A stretch of 64,000 nucleotides of DNA from Rhodocyclaceae bacterium (GTDB lineage: Bacteria; Pseudomonadota; Gammaproteobacteria; Burkholderiales; Rhodocyclaceae). The position numbers were made by a program, and so were the translations under genes. Positions 63,410 to 64,000 of the stretch are shown piece by piece (position 1 is the stretch's first letter; every line of letters begins with the position of its first letter). The stretch lies in the NCBI GenBank assembly GCA_008933825.1, contig WBUF01000001.1, forward strand, positions 62,001 through 126,000, written 5' to 3'. The notes beneath the pieces are model-generated. The model was given only the letters and a program-made list of their open reading frames with translations, had not been told where the DNA came from and searched no databases.

Positions 63410-63751
63410 TTATTTCAAATAGATACAGCCGTCCTGCTCGACAACCTCAACCGGTTCCAGCCGCGCGCCGCGACACGGGCCGGCAATGCATTCTCCGGTT
63501 TCGGGCCGATACACGGCACCATGGGTCGCGCAAATCAAGTATAGCCCGGAATCGTCGAAGAACTCGCCGGGTCGCCAGTCCATCTCGATGCCGATGTGGG
63601 CGCAGCGATTGACGTAGCCATACACGCGGCCGCGGTGCCGTATCACGAAGCCCGACTTTTCCCCGTGCGCAGTCGGGACATCGAAGCGCACGCCCCTGCT
63701 GCCGTCGGCCAGTTCCGCGCCGGCGCAGATCAACCGTTGCGCTTCAGCCAT
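63410..63751 (-). CDS. Rieske 2Fe-2S ferredoxin-like protein
   Basis: The 113-aa protein has Rieske ligands CAHIGIEMDW and CATHGAVYRPETGECIAGPC (Cys-x-His ... Cys-x2-His). It is a stand-alone soluble Rieske protein, likely an electron carrier; partners are not evident. It lies 13 nt upstream of sppA and overlaps the end of the HAD gene by 22 nt. Confidence 0.88.
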   Translation of the reverse strand: MAEAQRLICAGAELADGSRGVRFDVPTAHGEKSGFVIRHRGRVYGYVNRCAHIGIEMDWRPGEFFDDSGLYLICATHGAVYRPETGECIAGPCRGARLEPVEVVEQDGCIYLK

Positions 63752-64000
63752 TCCGCCAGTTCGTGAAATTCATCGAAGCAGCCCAGCGGCCGCTCCGCTT
63801 CGAGCGCCGGGCGCGGGTGGGCGCCATAGCCGACTGCCAGCGCCCCTACACCGGCATTGCGGGCCATCCGCAGGTCATGCGTCGTGTCGCCGATCATCAG
63901 CGTCCGCCCGGGTTCGGCAGCCAGTTCGGACATGATCTCCAGCAGCATGTCCGGCGCGGGTTTCGAGGCGCACTCATCGGCGCAGCGCGTGGCATGGAAA
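63730..64000 (-). CDS. HAD family phosphatase (3' part only)
   Basis: The visible C-terminal 89 residues include KPAPDMLLEIMSEL and TLMIGDTTHDLRMARNAGVGALAVGYGAH, HAD motifs III and IV of the phosphoglycolate-phosphatase group. The catalytic N-terminus lies beyond the window, and the gene may continue with its usual neighbour rluC. Confidence 0.88.
   Translation of the reverse strand, partial: FHATRCADECASKPAPDMLLEIMSELAAEPGRTLMIGDTTHDLRMARNAGVGALAVGYGAHPRPALEAERPLGCFDEFHELAEWLKRNG

Overview
The window is a bacterial chromosome segment with about 60% GC. Its gene order is typical of Betaproteobacteria, probably Rhodocyclales or a close relative. Diagnostic blocks are smpB/ratA-rnfH, guaB-guaA-tadA, mltG-tmk-holB-pilZ-tatD, pgsA-tRNA-Gly-tRNA-Cys-tRNA-Leu, rpoE-rseABC-degP-lepA-lepB-rnc-era-recO-pdxJ-acpS-nagZ, and maf/yceD-rpmF-plsX-fabHDG-acpP-fabF. 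No species is claimed.

Layout. (1) 1-11.8 kb is conserved chromosome: trans-translation, quinone/redox accessory, GMP synthesis, tRNA editing, peptidoglycan, dTMP and DNA polymerase genes. (2) 12.0-37.85 kb is an integrated element of about 25.8 kb in a tRNA-Leu(UAA) gene. It is bounded by a 14-bp att core that coincides with the anticodon loop and 3' anticodon stem. A 3' tRNA fragment remains at the left end and a complete, apparently chimeric tRNA at the right end. (3) 37.8-64 kb is conserved chromosome: three tRNAs, DNA repair (uvrC, a family-5 uracil glycosylase), the lepA/era/rnc block, the sigma-E envelope-stress operon, nadB, and the fatty-acid/phospholipid cluster, ending in sppA, a Rieske ferredoxin and a HAD phosphatase.

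Inside the element, from left to right: a tyrosine integrase; a YafQ/DinJ-type toxin-antitoxin pair; a 51-aa protein; and a plus-strand cargo cluster (GrlR-like protein, a possible nuclease, a two-helix membrane protein, and a membrane-anchored coiled-coil DUF4041/GIY-YIG protein). Next is a minus-strand operon of nine small, mostly unknown genes ending in topoisomerase III, then a 720-bp gene-free palindrome-rich stretch. A minus-strand transfer operon follows: two ribbon-helix-helix proteins, an unknown protein, TraD coupling protein, MobF TraI relaxase-helicase, two exported proteins, a 58-aa membrane protein, and one DotA/TraY-type membrane protein. A candidate oriT and a candidate replication module (Rep_3 initiator with iterons, plus two excisionase-like proteins) complete it. 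The ATPases and core complex of a type IV secretion system are absent. The element is therefore best read as an integrative mobilizable element that borrows a helper's pore while supplying its own TraY/DotA-like component.

The most interesting points are this lone DotA/TraY homologue, the cargo cluster with repeats flanking the DUF4041 gene, the tRNA whose 3' half seems to have been replaced by the element, and several unexplained structured non-coding regions. All functional statements rest on reading the sequence and on knowledge of the families; no database search was run.
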